This document shows positions 1 to 13,889 of a DNA stretch of 64,000 bases, one piece after another. Under the pieces are notes generated by a model. That model was not told the DNA's origin. It made no database searches and saw only the letters and a program-made list of their open reading frames with translations. The translations under genes were made by a program, and so were the position numbers. This DNA is from Cadophora sp. MPI-SDFR-AT-0126 (taxonomy: Eukaryota; Ascomycota; Leotiomycetes; Helotiales; Ploettnerulaceae): NCBI GenBank assembly GCA_020747065.1, contig JAGMVK010000021.1:744001-808000 (forward strand), in the 5' to 3' direction. Position 1 is the stretch's first letter. Each line of letters opens with the position of its first letter.

Positions 1-3000
1 ACCCTATAAAGCTTAATAATAGAAAAGAAGCAGTTATAATAGACTTGGAATTAATAAAGTAAAATACTATTCTTTAAGATATGAAATTATAAGTATAATA
101 ATTTAGAGAAGGTAAAGAACTTATAGAAAGCTTTAGTACTACTTTTAATACTAAATTAAACGTTAAATATAAGTTCCTAGTTTCTTTTTTCAAATACTTT
201 AACTACTTTATATAAATCGCCTTATACTTAATAATACTTAAGACCCTAAAAGAAATAGATTAAAAGACCTTTTATACCTTTAAGAAAGAAGCTCTAAATT
301 TTAGAATATACAGTCGGAAAATCTGGAAGCTACTAATAAAAGGAGCCCCTATTAGGCTTATAATTAATACTAATTAAGATAAAGTACGAATTTTTTAAAG
401 TTATTATAATAACTCTAGTTATAAAGAAAGGGAAAGTACTTATTACTATATTTCTATATACTACTTTTGGAAGAGGTACTATAAAGATACTATAAATTTC
501 ATTTAAACTTACCTGAAATACTAACTAAAATCACTAAAATAGTAAAAAGAACCTCTTTTCCCTATAGCTTCTAATAATTTAATAAAGAAGTGGGCTCTAG
601 ATATTACTTATATAACTAAATAATAAGAAAAGTAATATTTAATTATTACTAGGAATAATATAAGTGGTTAGGTTAAGGCACGAGCTCTTATATATAAGAC
701 AGCGGTAGTTATAGCCACTTTTATTTAGGAAGATATTATTTATTACTACAGCTTATTCTGGAAATTAGTAATTAATAAAGGTAAAGAAAACATAAGAGAA
801 GTAATTCAGCTCCTAAATAAAATAGAAATACAGCGTATATAGGTATTAGCTTATAATCTAAGAGCGAATAGTATAGCTGAATAAGGCTATGGGCTAATTA
901 AAAATACTCTCTCTAAGATAGGAAATTAGTAGATCGAAAATCTTTTGATAGTGTTATTTATAGATTGAATAACAGTACATGAACTTATAAGTTTTATACT
1001 CTTCTATATAGTTTACAGTAAAGAACCTATCCTCCCTATAAAAATATAATACCTTACTTAGAAAACCTTATTTATAAAAGAAATCACTAATTAATTAAAG
1101 TTATTGCAATTTAAGGCAATTCAGTTTTAAATATAATAAGAAAATATTAATGAAGTAATACTATGTAAAAGCTGCTATAGATAAGAGGGTCGAGATGCTT
1201 TTAATAATAAGTATAATATTTAATAAAGACTATTTTAAGTTAAAGATATAATCCTTTAATATAATTCAGCGAGGGAAATCGATAAGTTAACATGAAGAGC
1301 TTTAGATTTTCAGTAATTAAAGTCGTATAAGATAGTATAAGCTAACACTGAAAAGGATTATTATAGACTTAAAGAGCTAGGACTTAATAACCCCTAGCTT
1401 TAATTAATCTTCGCTGGAAGTATACTAAAACTGTTTTATATATAAAAGAAGTTTATCTATAGCGCTGAAAATACTGAATCTATTACTCACTTCAGTAATT
1501 AAGAGAGAGAGGTTAGTGCTAAATCAGGCCTAGAAAACCCTTGCTAATAATACTTTAATAATAATAATAGTGATTCTAATATAAACACTTTTAATACACC
1601 TATTATTTAAATCAGATAAAATAATAGAATTATTATTAGAATCCTAAAGATCTTATAGAGCTAATAAGACTAATATAGGGTAGTCTTAGCGTAATTAATC
1701 TCAGAATAGTACCTCTAATAGTAAAAACACTAATTCTTTAAAATAAGGGAAATAATCGCTAGTACTACCAGTACTTATCTTTACTAGCACTATTCAGGGT
1801 AACTTTAATTTACTATAGTACTGCCTATAAGTACTTAAAGAGCGTGTAAACTACTAAGATATAAAAGGCTGGTAAGAAGTAGAGCCTAAACACTCCTAAA
1901 ACATTAAAGTATAATCTGGCCCTATAGAATAACTATTCAATATAAGGCTAAACGTCATCTATATTAGCGCTAATAACTCTCTTAAATATACAACGTGAAT
2001 TATGAAGCTCTTTATTATTGCTAGTACTTTCCGCGAAATTAATAATAAGCTACTTATTAAATAAAAAGGTAAGATAGGCTTAATTTATACGTTTTAATAA
2101 CTGATTATAATAGCTTTAAGCGTATACTCTAGAAGTAAGTAATAAAAGGTCTATCCCCTATACGTAAAAGTTAATATAAAGTACTCCTTATTTAAGTACT
2201 ACTTTCCTAAGATAACTTACTAAATCCCTTATCTGCGGAAGCCCCTAGGAGAATAGTTAGTAAAAATAAAGGATTTTCCTAAGACTATAAGTAAAAGATA
2301 TTTTCTAAAGTAAATATTACTAATACTAATAGTACTAATAATAAAGAAGCTTTACCTAATAATAAAGATCTTTGATCTATTACTAAGAGTAACTTAAAAA
2401 AGGATATCTACTAGTAAAAAGTAATAAAAACCCTAATTCTACTAGTCCTATAGAACCTTTTCTTTCGCAAAGCATATATAAAACTAGAGAAATTCTAATT
2501 ACCTTAGACCTAGGATTACTTGCACTGTTTACTATTCCAGTAGTTTCCCACTAGTTAGATTATTACTATAGCTTCTAAGGAGATATAGTACTTACTAATT
2601 AAGATCTTATTAAAGGCAGAAGCTTTTTAGCTTATCTTTATAAAGCTAATATCTCTATACCTTAAAATTACCCAAGGATTAGAGTTCCTTATATATTAAA
2701 GGCCTAAATATACTATTAGCTAACGACTTTTAATAAAGTAATTTTACTAAAGGAAGGAGTATTAGTCCATCTCCAGATTAGCCTAACCTTAGTTATACTT
2801 ATTAGGTCTAGGCCCTTATCTATATTATCTTTACTTTCTTAGAAAGGAGCAGATAAAAAGAATATAACTCACAAAATTTATCATAACTTAAGTACTAGTA
2901 AGAGTATTAATATAAGGAGTATAGATATAGTATAATAGAGTTAGAATCTATGAGTTTACGTAATATACTTAAAGTACCTTTACTGAAGTAAGTAACTTAA

Positions 3001-4825
3001 GTTAAAAGCTTTAATTAGCTAGTTCTTAAGATAATAGAATTAGTAATAGACCTATACGTTTTCTAGAAGCTATTAAACATATCTAAGACTATTACTAGAT
3101 TAAAAAGTAAATGAACTTATAATAGTTATCACTTTCTAATATACTATACTTATACTTTGAAGATAGGAGAGTTAGGCTTACTTCTAGCGGATATCCTCTA
3201 TAGTAGATAGTCTTTATATTAGACGAAAATCGCTATAGCTAAACATTAATTAAGGAAAAGCCTTAACAGTATTCAGAAATAAGAGTAATCCCTATTACTT
3301 TTAAGTCTTTATAATAGTCCTTACTCTCTAAGATATTAGTAAACTCCTTCAGTAACTTAATAGGTCTTATATCTTAGTAAAAAAGCCTTAAAACTAAGAG
3401 AAAATACTTAATAATAAAAATAGCCTTAGTAATTCCTATTACCTTAGTAAGAATCTAGTAGTTCTTATCTTTTTTAATATATTAGCCTTTTTACTAATTA
3501 CCTAGACCTTTAATTCCATAAGTATATACACTTAAAGCATATATCCGTAATAGTAAAGTAAAAAACCGTTACTAGGTATAGGAAGGGAGTTACTGAGTTA
3601 GATATATTTTAGTCACTAGTACTAGGAGGTTAGTAGTAATATTAACTTAGTAAGGAAGTAAAGAGTAAAGGAGTTAGAAGAGGGAACTTAGCTATATAAG
3701 GTAGGATTAGTAATCGTGTACTTAGGTGCTTTAAATTAAAAGTCGTGTAATGGAATTTATAAAGATATTACTAGAATTAATATGTTTTAGGAAGAAGGAA
3801 GGATAGAGATTTACTAGGTGATTTAGAGAGTCCTTTCCTTAAGAGATATTTATTATAGTAGAGTAAGAGACTATTATAAGATAAAGTAATTAAAGTCTAA
3901 GCCTAGAAAAGTAATAGTATAGCTAAAGATATAATATAAAGGAAGGAAACCTTACCTAGAGAAGCTCTAATATTACTAAGCTTATTAAAGAGATAGAGAC
4001 CTTTATGAAAAATTAGTATAAGTTAATATAAAGATCTAATCTATACGTAAGGTAATTAATAAAAAGGAAATAAAAGTAAAGAAATTAATTTAGCCTAATT
4101 AAAGAAAATAGCGTCTTTAACTTAAAGATCTATATTTTAAAGCTTATAAGTTAAGGCTTTAATATAAGGTTTAAGTATGTAAGAGCTATATAAAGAGAGG
4201 AAGGTATAATTAATGGAGGTTAAAGAGCTTAGAGCTACTTAGTTTAAGTTAAGTATTAGAGATTATTAGTCTTAATCTTGAACTTGATTTTAAAGTTATA
4301 AGATTAGAAGGAAAGAAATTGAAATAGAAGAGTAATAAAGTTCTGTACTTACCTTAATTAGAGAAAGAGTAATACTACTTCTGTAACCTTCTTGAAGGTT
4401 ATTTACTTTTAGAAGTAAGCTTTTAGAGGGGAAAAGCGGCTATAACTTAGTCTTCGTTACTAGGGGAACATATATAGTAGTAAGGAAAAATAAAGAAGCT
4501 TCTTACGTAGCTTTAAAAAGGGTTATAGAGTTTATTAAGTAGAGAGAAGGAAGGAAGTAGTAGAGGTATTATAGTTGTAAAAGTTAAGGGAAAAGATGGA
4601 GGTGTTATAGTGGAGAATAACCTTATAAAAGTAAGCTAAGTAAACCTTTATTTGCAATTTTACTAAGATTAATAATAGTTCAGGTCTTATATGACTTTAA
4701 TATTACTTTTATACTATAGACCTCTATTTTTACCTCTAGAGATTTAATACTTTTGGAAATAGCCTAGCTTTACTATATTTATTTACTATAATACTCGGGG
4801 GCGAGTTTTTAAAGGGGGGGACATA
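1..4825 (+). mobile_element. Ty3/gypsy retrotransposon A, internal part, RIP-mutated, cut by the window edge
   Basis: AT-rich relic of a Ty3/gypsy element whose 5' half lies before the window. Read on the plus strand with TAA/TAG/TGA treated as mutated CAA/CAG/CGA, bases about 395-545 resemble the HHCC zinc-binding part of a gypsy integrase. Bases about 600-1,060 resemble the integrase core: a DIIC-like block near 731, then a stretch matching the usual QVSAYHPQANG region and a later VLFADRTTVH-like block. The element ends with a polypurine tract and an LTR. The roughly 3.5 kb between integrase and polypurine tract has no protein I recognise. No intact reading frame survives. Confidence 0.8.
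4811..4820 (+). other. Polypurine tract of gypsy element A
   Basis: AAAGGGGGGG lies five bases before the 3' LTR. Such a tract primes plus-strand DNA synthesis in LTR retrotransposons, so it fixes the element's orientation as plus. Confidence 0.7.
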
Positions 4826-5101
4826 TATAGTAAGGATTAGTTTAGTAAAACTTTTATTACTTGACTAATATACTCTATATTATACTTAAGTTAAGACCTT
4901 CTTTAAGAGATCTTATTATTAATAATAGCACTTTTTCTTCTAATAGGATTTATACTTCTTTCTCTAATTAATAATTCGTACTCTTTAAATATATGATATC
5001 TTTTAATTCCGTTTATTTGTTATTTTTTGAATCTTATACTTTATGTATCTTGCATTTACTACTCTCTTATCGTGTGGGGGATTGGGGTTCTCCCCTCCAC
5101 A
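4826..5101 (+). repeat. 3' LTR of gypsy element A (276 bp, RIP-mutated)
   Basis: The same 276-bp sequence occurs as a much cleaner solo copy at 50,648-50,923. Aligning the two shows almost only C/T and G/A differences. The clean copy has TGTGG...CCACA ends; here the first bases have become TATAG while the end CTCCACA is kept. The LTR stops exactly where the truncated copia LTR begins, so element A inserted into, or recombined within, that LTR. Confidence 0.85.
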
Positions 5102-5230
5102 GTATTTCTAAGAGGGGGCGGGAAATACCAGACTATATATTACCTCCGAAACGCTATTAAATTGCTTTTACAAGTAGTTCTACTTTCTATTCTAGTTAAG
5201 ACATGTCCTATATAGACTTATGAACTAATA
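5102..5230 (-). repeat. Truncated 3' LTR of copia element B
   Basis: Matches the last 129 bp of the LTR at 24,261-24,474 (plus-strand orientation), apart from C-to-T and G-to-A changes. Its left part has been removed or displaced by the gypsy A LTR ending at 5,101. Confidence 0.8.
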
Positions 5231-6899
5231 CTAGTAAATCTTCTTTTAGAAAGATAGTTTTTAAGTAAATCTCTATTATAAGAGTAAATCTCCATTCTAA
5301 TTATAAAAAAAACAGTTATAAAGAGTGACTATATAGGTAAAGAAGGTAAAATAAGTGTACTAAGTATAAAGCCACGGAAGTACTATAGTCTAAAAGACCT
5401 CTAGTTATAGCCTAAAAGCTATACATTAGAAGTAGTTAATACAGCCTATTAGAAGACAATAGTAAGTAAATAAATACTAAGCGAGGCTATCACTAGCTAT
5501 ATAAAACTAAGATCTCTTTCTATTCTAAAGCTCTCTTTTTTTAAGTAAATATTAAAGAACTACTTATAAGTATATAAACCTTTAATCTTAAGAAATATTT
5601 ACTAATATTTTACTATAGTCTATACTAAATTAAATAAGTAAAAGTAAGTATAGAAATTCAAAAGAATTATAAGTGATTTAGTAATAAAACAAATACTAAT
5701 ATAAATAGTACTTATACTAATACTATTTAAAGTTCTTACTATTACCTACTAAAACTACTATATCTATTATATCTGATTCCTAGCGAAGAAATCGAACTAT
5801 ATTTACTCCTTTAATAAGTAAAAGAGTAAGAAATACTTATACTATACTAAAAAGAAATCCTTATATAATCCTATAAGTATTCCCCCTCCCTTTTTCTAAT
5901 CCTAAATTTTAAATTACTCTAAATATAATTCATAACTAATTTATTTATAAATCCTTTTGTTCTTAAATATTAAGTATTAAGAACTTATTTATACTTTTAC
6001 TAGTAAAAATACTACTATTATCTCTACTACTATTATAGCTATTAATACAGAACTTCAGGTTATAATTATTAAGTTACTAAAAACTTAGAATAAAATAAGT
6101 TTAGTATTATTAAAGGAGACTTATATTCTTTATACTAGAATAGCAGATCTTACTTAAAGTTAATTTATAAGTAATCCCCTTTTCTTTTACTCTAAATCTT
6201 TATTAAATATACTCTAGTTCCTATTTAATTAAAACTTTTATAAGATTATAGATAAATCTTCTCTTATATAAAGAAGCGAGTTAAGGAAGCTATAGCTTTT
6301 ATTATATCTTATTATAATAGTATTAAGTATAAGACTTTTACAAGGGATAATAAAGATAAAGATAAAGAAAGTTCGAGCCCTTAAGTAAAGAAAAATTAGG
6401 GTAGAAGTTACTTAGGTAGTGTAAGAGAGGAGGAATCTAGTAATATATTAATTAATCTAGGTATTACTTATAAGTAAGGGAATAGGCCTTATTTCAGAAA
6501 AGCTTCGTGATTAGTTCTTTATAGTAGTACTTTTTTTATACTAATATATAGGAGTAACTCCTTATAGTAAAACCAGTACTTAGTTCTTATTAGAGTATTA
6601 TTATAAGATTACTTATTAGTACTTTAAATCAGAGAGTAATTACTTATAAATTAAATTTATTCTCTTTTTTATATCTTAAATATAATTAAAAATAATTATA
6701 AGTAATTAATAAGATTTATAAGAAAATTATAATAAAGAAAAAATCACCCCTTACCTAAAACCTCTCTATTACTCTACTAAATTAGTACTATTAATTCGTG
6801 AGCCTAGATTATAAGTTAAACTAGTTTCTAAATTAATATTAAGTAGCCTCTGAACTTAACCCTTTATCTTTATAGTTAAGGTATTAGTATTAATTAATT

Positions 6900-7900
6900 C
6901 TTAAAGAGCTTTATTTAATATTATTTTTATTATAGTATTAGTAGAATTATAAGTACTATTAATCTATTAAATTTCTATTAATTCCCTACGCTTATATAAT
7001 TAATAAATTACTATTATATTAATTATTAAATATTTCTTCTTTATAGTACTAAGCTTAATAATACACTTATAAAAAGATAGGGAATCTATATATACTATAG
7101 TAAGAAGCTATAGTAATCTAAGCTTATTTATTACTATATTAATAGTAGTTCCTAAGGTAATTAATATATCGATTCCTACTGCTATAATATATAGTTCTAA
7201 AGCGAGTATAGCACGCGTTACTCTCTTATACTTTATAAAGCTTATATAAATAATATTACTAAAGAGAATAAATTCTATATTCCTTTCTATTTCTATTCTA
7301 ATTACTACTAAAAACCTAATCTATAAACTTAGATCCTTATTATTAATAAATAATCTATTAATAAAGATATAAAATTCAGTATAGTATAGATTAATTAATA
7401 TATATTATAAACCTCTCTTTATATTATTTATTTACTATTAAAGGCATTAATTTAAAGCTTTAGTATTATTAATCGTTAGATCCTGATATTACGCTACTAT
7501 TAATAAATTAAAATTAGTTTCTAATTAGTAAATTATTATAATATAAGCTCTATAAGTACATTACTTTACGTAGGCTTTCTTATAATCTAGTGCTTTTATA
7601 TTAATTAACTCTACCTTATTCCTTATCCTTTTTATAATATATAAATATTATCTTTATCTAAAGTAATAATATATCTATTAAATATAATAGATTTAGAGGG
7701 GAGTAGGACCTAAATTAGCTTTATTAGGAAATTAGTTTTTATAATCCTATCTTACTCTCTTACTAAGAAGTTATTATCCTTAAGAATAAGAGTATTATCT
7801 ATTTATATTCTAATGACTCTAAACTTATAGCTTTCTTTAGTACTAATTAGTAAGTAAGGATTATATATTAATATTTTTATTTAAAGTCTTTTTATATAGT
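6900..7900 (-). pseudogene. Decayed copia reverse transcriptase C-terminus and RNase H
   Basis: Read on the minus strand, about 7,650-7,900 resembles the region after the palm of fungal copia reverse transcriptases (a QTDDTLILAD-like block, then a KFNG-like block). About 6,950-7,420 resembles copia RNase H: an IGF-VV block, an S-KCKRVTRAVLASELYA-like block, a TDS-S-YEC block and a terminal RRELIEIRWI-like block. Every stop is explained by CAA, CAG or CGA converted to TAA, TAG or TGA. It is not functional. The order RT then RNase H fits Ty1/copia, with integrase and gag expected at higher coordinates. Confidence 0.75.
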
Positions 7901-10900
7901 ACTTATAGTAGGTATTAAATTAATAATTTCCGGATTTTAGTATACTATAAAGAGGGAGTATTACTATAAATATTATACTAGGGGGGAATTTATTTATAAT
8001 CTCTTCTAGTAGCTATATAAAGATATTCTAAAGGAGTTTTATTATTAACTAAACGTAAGCCTAGGTAATATCTTAGATTACTAGATATATACCGGACTCC
8101 TTTCGAACCTAATTTAAGTACCTTATAATTATAATTAGAAAAATAAGTAATCTCTAGCTTACTTATTAAATAATAGGAGACTAAATTAATATCTCCTTCT
8201 TACTTTTATTATTAAAGTATTAAATAATAAGCCTTAATTTCTCGTATAGTATTATAGATTCCTTACCTTTCACTTTATCTACTATTCTTAATTTAAAGAT
8301 ATAGTAGTCTTTTATTTTAAGATCGCCTTTAGAAATTAATATAAAAACACCTCTCTTAATAAGAGCTTCGTACTTAATTCATTAGAATTACTGAAATAGT
8401 AAGCTAAGTGTAATAATCTTACTCTCTACACGTAACTTAATTAATAGCTCTTAATCTCTTATCTCTTTCTTAATTAATAATACTTTAGTATTATAATTAT
8501 TATTAATTATTAGTAATCCTAGAATTAGTTTTATAAATAGGACTTCAATAGTGATTTAAGGGACTTTTAGTGCAGTTTCATAGGCTTTTTTGGACTAGTA
8601 AGCTAAACTTATAAGTTATATCTAGTAATTTTTTTTTCTTTTATTTAATACTAAATATATCTATCTTAAATAAATATACTAATATTAAATAAAATATATA
8701 TATTCTACTATTATCTATATCTATTTTATATACTTTACTCTCTATTCTTAAGAAAATATAAGATCTCTTTTATCCCTTCTTTTTATACTAAACTAATACT
8801 TAATCTTAAAGCTTAAGATCATAAATATACGTTATACTAAGGCTATTATAAGTTACTAGCGTATTATTAATTTACTATTTTATATATATTTAGCGTACCT
8901 CTATTATAGCCCTCTTAATAGTCTTCGTACATTATTAAATAAATGGGTTTAAAGGATCTATTTCCGTTATTTTTAAGTAAGTACTAAAAACAAGAAGCAT
9001 AAGAATTAAGCTATTTAATTTAGCTATATTATTAATAGCTTTAATAGCTATCTATAAGCGATCCTTATCGCTTATATTAGAGTACTCTTTTATAATAATT
9101 TTATAGGTATATCAGAGTAGATAATAATATTATTTTACTTTATTAATTAAGTAGTGCACCTTTACTAAGACAAGTTTAAGCGTGCTTCTTATAGCCCTAA
9201 GTATACTCTAAAATTCCGTAAAATTAAAGTTAGTTTTATAGTTATAAATAACGAAGTTAGGGAGTCTAATATATATATCTATCTATATTAATTTTAATAT
9301 ATTAAAAGTAGCCTAAGCTATAGCTAAACTAAGGTACTTTTAGAGTAATTTTATAGCTCTAAATCTTATAGCCTTATCTATTATATAAAGTATATATTAT
9401 TCTCTAAACTATATAATATTAATATAAACTATATAATTAAAGTCTATATCATCTTATAGTTTAAATCTGAATCTGCATAAAGTATTTATATATTTCTAAT
9501 AATACTTACATATCTCTTTAACTTATAATATAATATTAGAATCAGACTTATAGCTAGCTTAGTCTAGTAAATACCATAAACGTTATACTAATAAGTAGCT
9601 AAATTATCTATAAAACTAATGAATCTCTATTTCTATTAAATAGCACTAACTAATTATATTAACTAAAAGTTTAATTAGTTAATGATACTAGTCTAAAAAA
9701 AAGCTATAAGTGCTCCTTCTTTTATATAATTAAGTACCTCTTATCTCCCTAAACTAATATATTCTGCAGGTTATTATAGTATATATTTATCTTATTTAGC
9801 TATTATAAATATACTAAGAATAGTATATCTATATCTATAATATAAAAGTCTAAAACTCTAACTAAGGTATCCACTATAGTAACCCCTAAGAAGGTATAAG
9901 AACTAGCTCTAAATTAGATCTAACTCTTACTTAATTAACTAGTATTATACTTAATATTCTAAACTTACTATAACACACGTAATTAATTAATACTTCCCAT
10001 ATTCTTACTAAATACTCCTATATTAATAAAAAGATCTTAGAAGAATTAATCTATCTATTATATTATATACCTCTCTTTCTAAAGTAGCTTTTAAATTCTA
10101 CTCTTTAGTATATATAATACCTTTTATTTATTAAGCCTTTTCATTACATTTTATACATTATACTTTACCTCACTTACTATAAATACAATTATAAAGAAAG
10201 CCTTTTTATCTTTATTCTCATTATTAAAATCAATTAATAAATTATTAGAATATAATAAAGTATTAAAATCTTAAGAATCTAGATTATCTTTCTGAATTTC
10301 AAAACCTCCTTAGTTTTAATCTAAATCTAATTTAATTTCCTTAGTATACACTAAGTAAGTCTTAAAAGAATTATTAATTACCTTTATATCTTTTACTTTA
10401 CACTTAGTAAAGTACTTTACCTTTAATACTCTCTACTCCTTATTAGAATAACAGCTACTATAATAATCTATCTTCTTATAAATAATACACCTTATATAAC
10501 CTAGTTTAAGCTAGAATTTAGTTCCACGTTTATTACCTATTAAAAACTTCATCCTCTAATCTGAATAAAGGATTCTTTCGTTCACTATATAAGAATAATA
10601 GTAATTTAGCCTTAATCTAATGTATTTTCCTACTTATAATCCCGATTTATAAGTTATTTCTACGCTTAAAGCTATATAAAGGCTATCTATTAATATAGGA
10701 AATATAAGTAGTACTTAAAATAACGCTATCTTAAAGAGCGAGTTTTCAAATACTCCCTATACTAGCTTATTACATAATATTTTATCGTTTCGTATATTAT
10801 TATCTTTAAGACTAAATTAAATACTTTACAATTTTCTAGTAAAGCTCTCTAACTGAGCCAAAATTAGCCTACCTTTCTAGTAAGGCTTAGCTTAAAATAA

Positions 10901-11084
10901 TAAGAAAGTTAAACTAAACTAGTAGCTAAGAAATTAGTTAACTCTCTTTTCTGTCTTAAAGTTAGTACATATTACTTTAATAAGATTATTAAATTTATAC
11001 CTCTTATTCTATAAGTACTAATAATAGTACGAACTTACTCTATCCCAGAATATTATCAGAAATACCCGGTACTAAATATTATAG
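7901..11084 (-). pseudogene. Remaining copia B internal region (integrase/protease/gag side), too decayed to parse
   Basis: Very AT-rich sequence between the recognisable RT and the point where gypsy C inserted. By position it should encode the rest of RT, integrase, protease and part of gag on the minus strand. I cannot assign domains with confidence. Bases 22,929-24,260 should be the continuation on the other side of element C. Confidence 0.45.
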
Positions 11085-11270
11085 TGTAGTGGGATCGAAG
11101 ACCCACTACAAGAGTTTTTGTTTTTCCGTTCCAGCTGTAAATAAATAAGTCAATACCGCTAAATTAGTAATCATCATCTTCTTCCTCTTACTTCTATTAC
11201 TTAATTAATCCACGCGCAAGTTATTCCCCTATTTACTATACACTTAATAATATTACTTTACTCCTTTATA
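11085..11270 (+). repeat. 5' LTR of gypsy C
   Basis: Starts TGTAGTGGG, with CCCACTACA nearby forming an internal inverted repeat. It ends CTCCTTTATA, probably a mutated ...CACA. It pairs base for base with 22,743-22,928. Confidence 0.85.
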
Positions 11271-12947
11271 TTAGTAATCTACGTAAAGAATAAAAAAGTA
11301 ATATAAGTGTAAAACTAAGTGTAAATTAATTTAAGTAAGAAGTAAGAAGTTGAATTTCATTAATAATTAGTAAAGTACTTTAAGAATATCAGAATATAGT
11401 AAAGTGGTTTAGAAAAAAGAGGCTTTATAAAATTCCAAGAAACCTACGGTATAAAGCCAAGGTTAATAGTAAATAAATTATACCTTAGTAAAATACTAAA
11501 GTATAGCTAAAACAAGAGAAATTAAGTGAAGAAGAAAACTATAATTACTAGGAAAATGCAATAAAGTAATAGAGCTAAGTAAGCTTAATCGCCTACTAAA
11601 GAATAAATGAATATAAAGAAGAGATAGGCTAAGAAAAAGCATAAAAAAAAAGGACTAAGAAAAAAAGGGGGTCGCAAGTAGGTATAGTAATAAATAAGGT
11701 AAATATTAAAGTATTAAGACTAGAAATTATAAAAAGCACTTATATCACTCTAATACTCTTAACGCTTCTACTACTAATACTAATAAATCACGCCTTACTA
11801 CACTTAATAAATAGTTATCGCTATTAAAGACTTAAATTATTTCTAAATCTTATTAAAGCTAATTTATTCCTAAAGAAAGATCTTTTAAAAAGCTTTTAAC
11901 TAATACTAAATACAAAAAGTAACGAAAAAATAAAATAGTATCCTCCTACTTAGTAAGGGAGGTAAATTAACTCTACTATTACTATTATAAAGATAGCTAA
12001 TCTAAAGTATATAACTCTAATACTTGCGCCTAGAACTCTAAGGACTCTATACTTTAATAAAATCAATATTACTAAATTTCTTAAGTAATATTCAAATTAA
12101 TACAAAGATATATAATTAAAAATAAAAAATAAAATAAAGTAACTTCCGCAGTACTACAAGTTATCTATTAAGTAATATATTAAGATACTAACTACCTAAG
12201 CTTATCTAAATTAGAAATATTTAATTAAAAAACTTTAAAAGGAGTATAAAAATTAAGATACCTTCTAATAAATAAATTCCTAATCCTTCTTAAAGACTTT
12301 AAAATTAAAACCGCAAATAAGTAAGAAAAATATCTAAAAGTTTATTCAATAATATATAATAATCTTAGCTATCCTTATAAATAAAGAGTAACTTAAGAGC
12401 TATACTAGAGGTATCTAATTCTTAAATAATCTCCTAAAAAATATTCATAAAAAAGTAATTTAGAAGAATAAAGTTAATATTAATAAGCTAAATACTATTA
12501 TATTTAATAAACTTATAAAAACAACTACTAATATCTATACTATAAATAAGATAATCTAAGAATTCTCTAATAGTTATAAAAAAAAAGAACTTAAGTAAAC
12601 TAGTAAATACTTTAAACTAAACAACTATTTTATAAAAAGATAAAGATTACTTAATAATCCTAATAATTATACTAAGTTCAATCTTTACTAAAGCTATTAA
12701 AAAAATAATTTAAGCTCTTAATACGCTTATACTTACTATAAAGGCTGCGCTTTTTAGAGTTAGTTTAAGAGCGCGCCTAGAATTTAGCCCACCTAGTAAG
12801 AAAAATCGCATTAAGGTATATCCAATTAAGTCTTTAGATTAGATCAATTTATTAAAGCCGTCCCAAGCTATATATATAAAATAGCAATATAATACAGCGC
12901 CAACTACAATTAGAATTACAAGAATATATAATAATTACTCTATATAC

Positions 12948-12989
12948 TACTTCTATTATATAAAGAATAAGTACTACTAAAAGAAGTGC
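12948..12989 (+). pseudogene. Gag CCHC zinc knuckle of gypsy C (decayed)
   Basis: The plus-strand frame gives Y-x2-Y-x4-Y-x4-C. Reverting G-to-A and C-to-T changes (TGC to TAC, TGT to TAT, CAC to TAC) restores the classic C-x2-C-x4-H-x4-C nucleic-acid-binding knuckle at the end of gag. It lies about 0.9 kb before the protease-like segment. Confidence 0.6.
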
Positions 12990-13889
12990 CCTAACTTTAT
13001 ATTAAATATAAAAAGAGAATTAGTACATAAAATCCAAAGAAGAATGCATTAAAGAAAGAAAAAAAATAAAAGTGATTCCGTGTAAGTAAAGTAAGAAGTC
13101 CCTAAAAGAAAAATTATACAGTAATAATAGAAAGCTTTAAAGTAAGGAGCTTTAAGTAGACTAATTAAATAAGAAGTAGTGTACTAATTAATTATAATTA
13201 TAAAGGATATTAGTAAGATAGTAATAAAAATAGTTCTATAGAATAAGTCAGATAAAAAGAAAGAAGAGGTAAATTAAGATATAGTAGAAGTAATAAGTAT
13301 AAGAAGTAAGAAGTTAAAAGCAAAGAAAAATAATAAGTAAGTAAACTTAAAAAAGATTCTAAAAGAGTGCATAAAGAAGAAAAAGGATTTAGTAGCCCCT
13401 AAAATACCTTGCCTAAAGAATTAAAAGATTCAGGATTAAGTAAAGAAGACTTCTAGAAATAAGATATAGTAGGGAAAAGTAATAAAGAAAATAGAAATTA
13501 ATAAGAAGTAAATAAAAAAGCTAAGAAAGATCGAATCCTAAGTAAGTAGAAAAATTAAGAGATTTATAAACCTACTTAAAAAAGAGGCGTATCTAATAGA
13601 CCTATTAAATAAGCTCTTAAATAATAAACTAAAGAGAATAACTAAGAAAGAGCTACTAGTATATTTAAATATACTACAAAAGCTACTATTCAAAAATATA
13701 ACTACAATTAGAGAATAAGCTAAGCTAAAGAACCTAAGGTAAGAGTAGATAAAGCAGCTAAGAACATTAGCGTAGGGTTAGCTAAAATAATAAATAATTC
13801 AAAGAATCCTGCACTACTAGTAATTTAAAGCCCTAAAATTAAGATTCAAATAAGCTTAATAATTATAATAGCTCTAATTAACTATAAAT

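Noticed and set aside
5027..5215. Short open frame over the LTR junction
   Set aside because: It runs across the end of the gypsy LTR into the copia LTR; it is a by-product of repeats.
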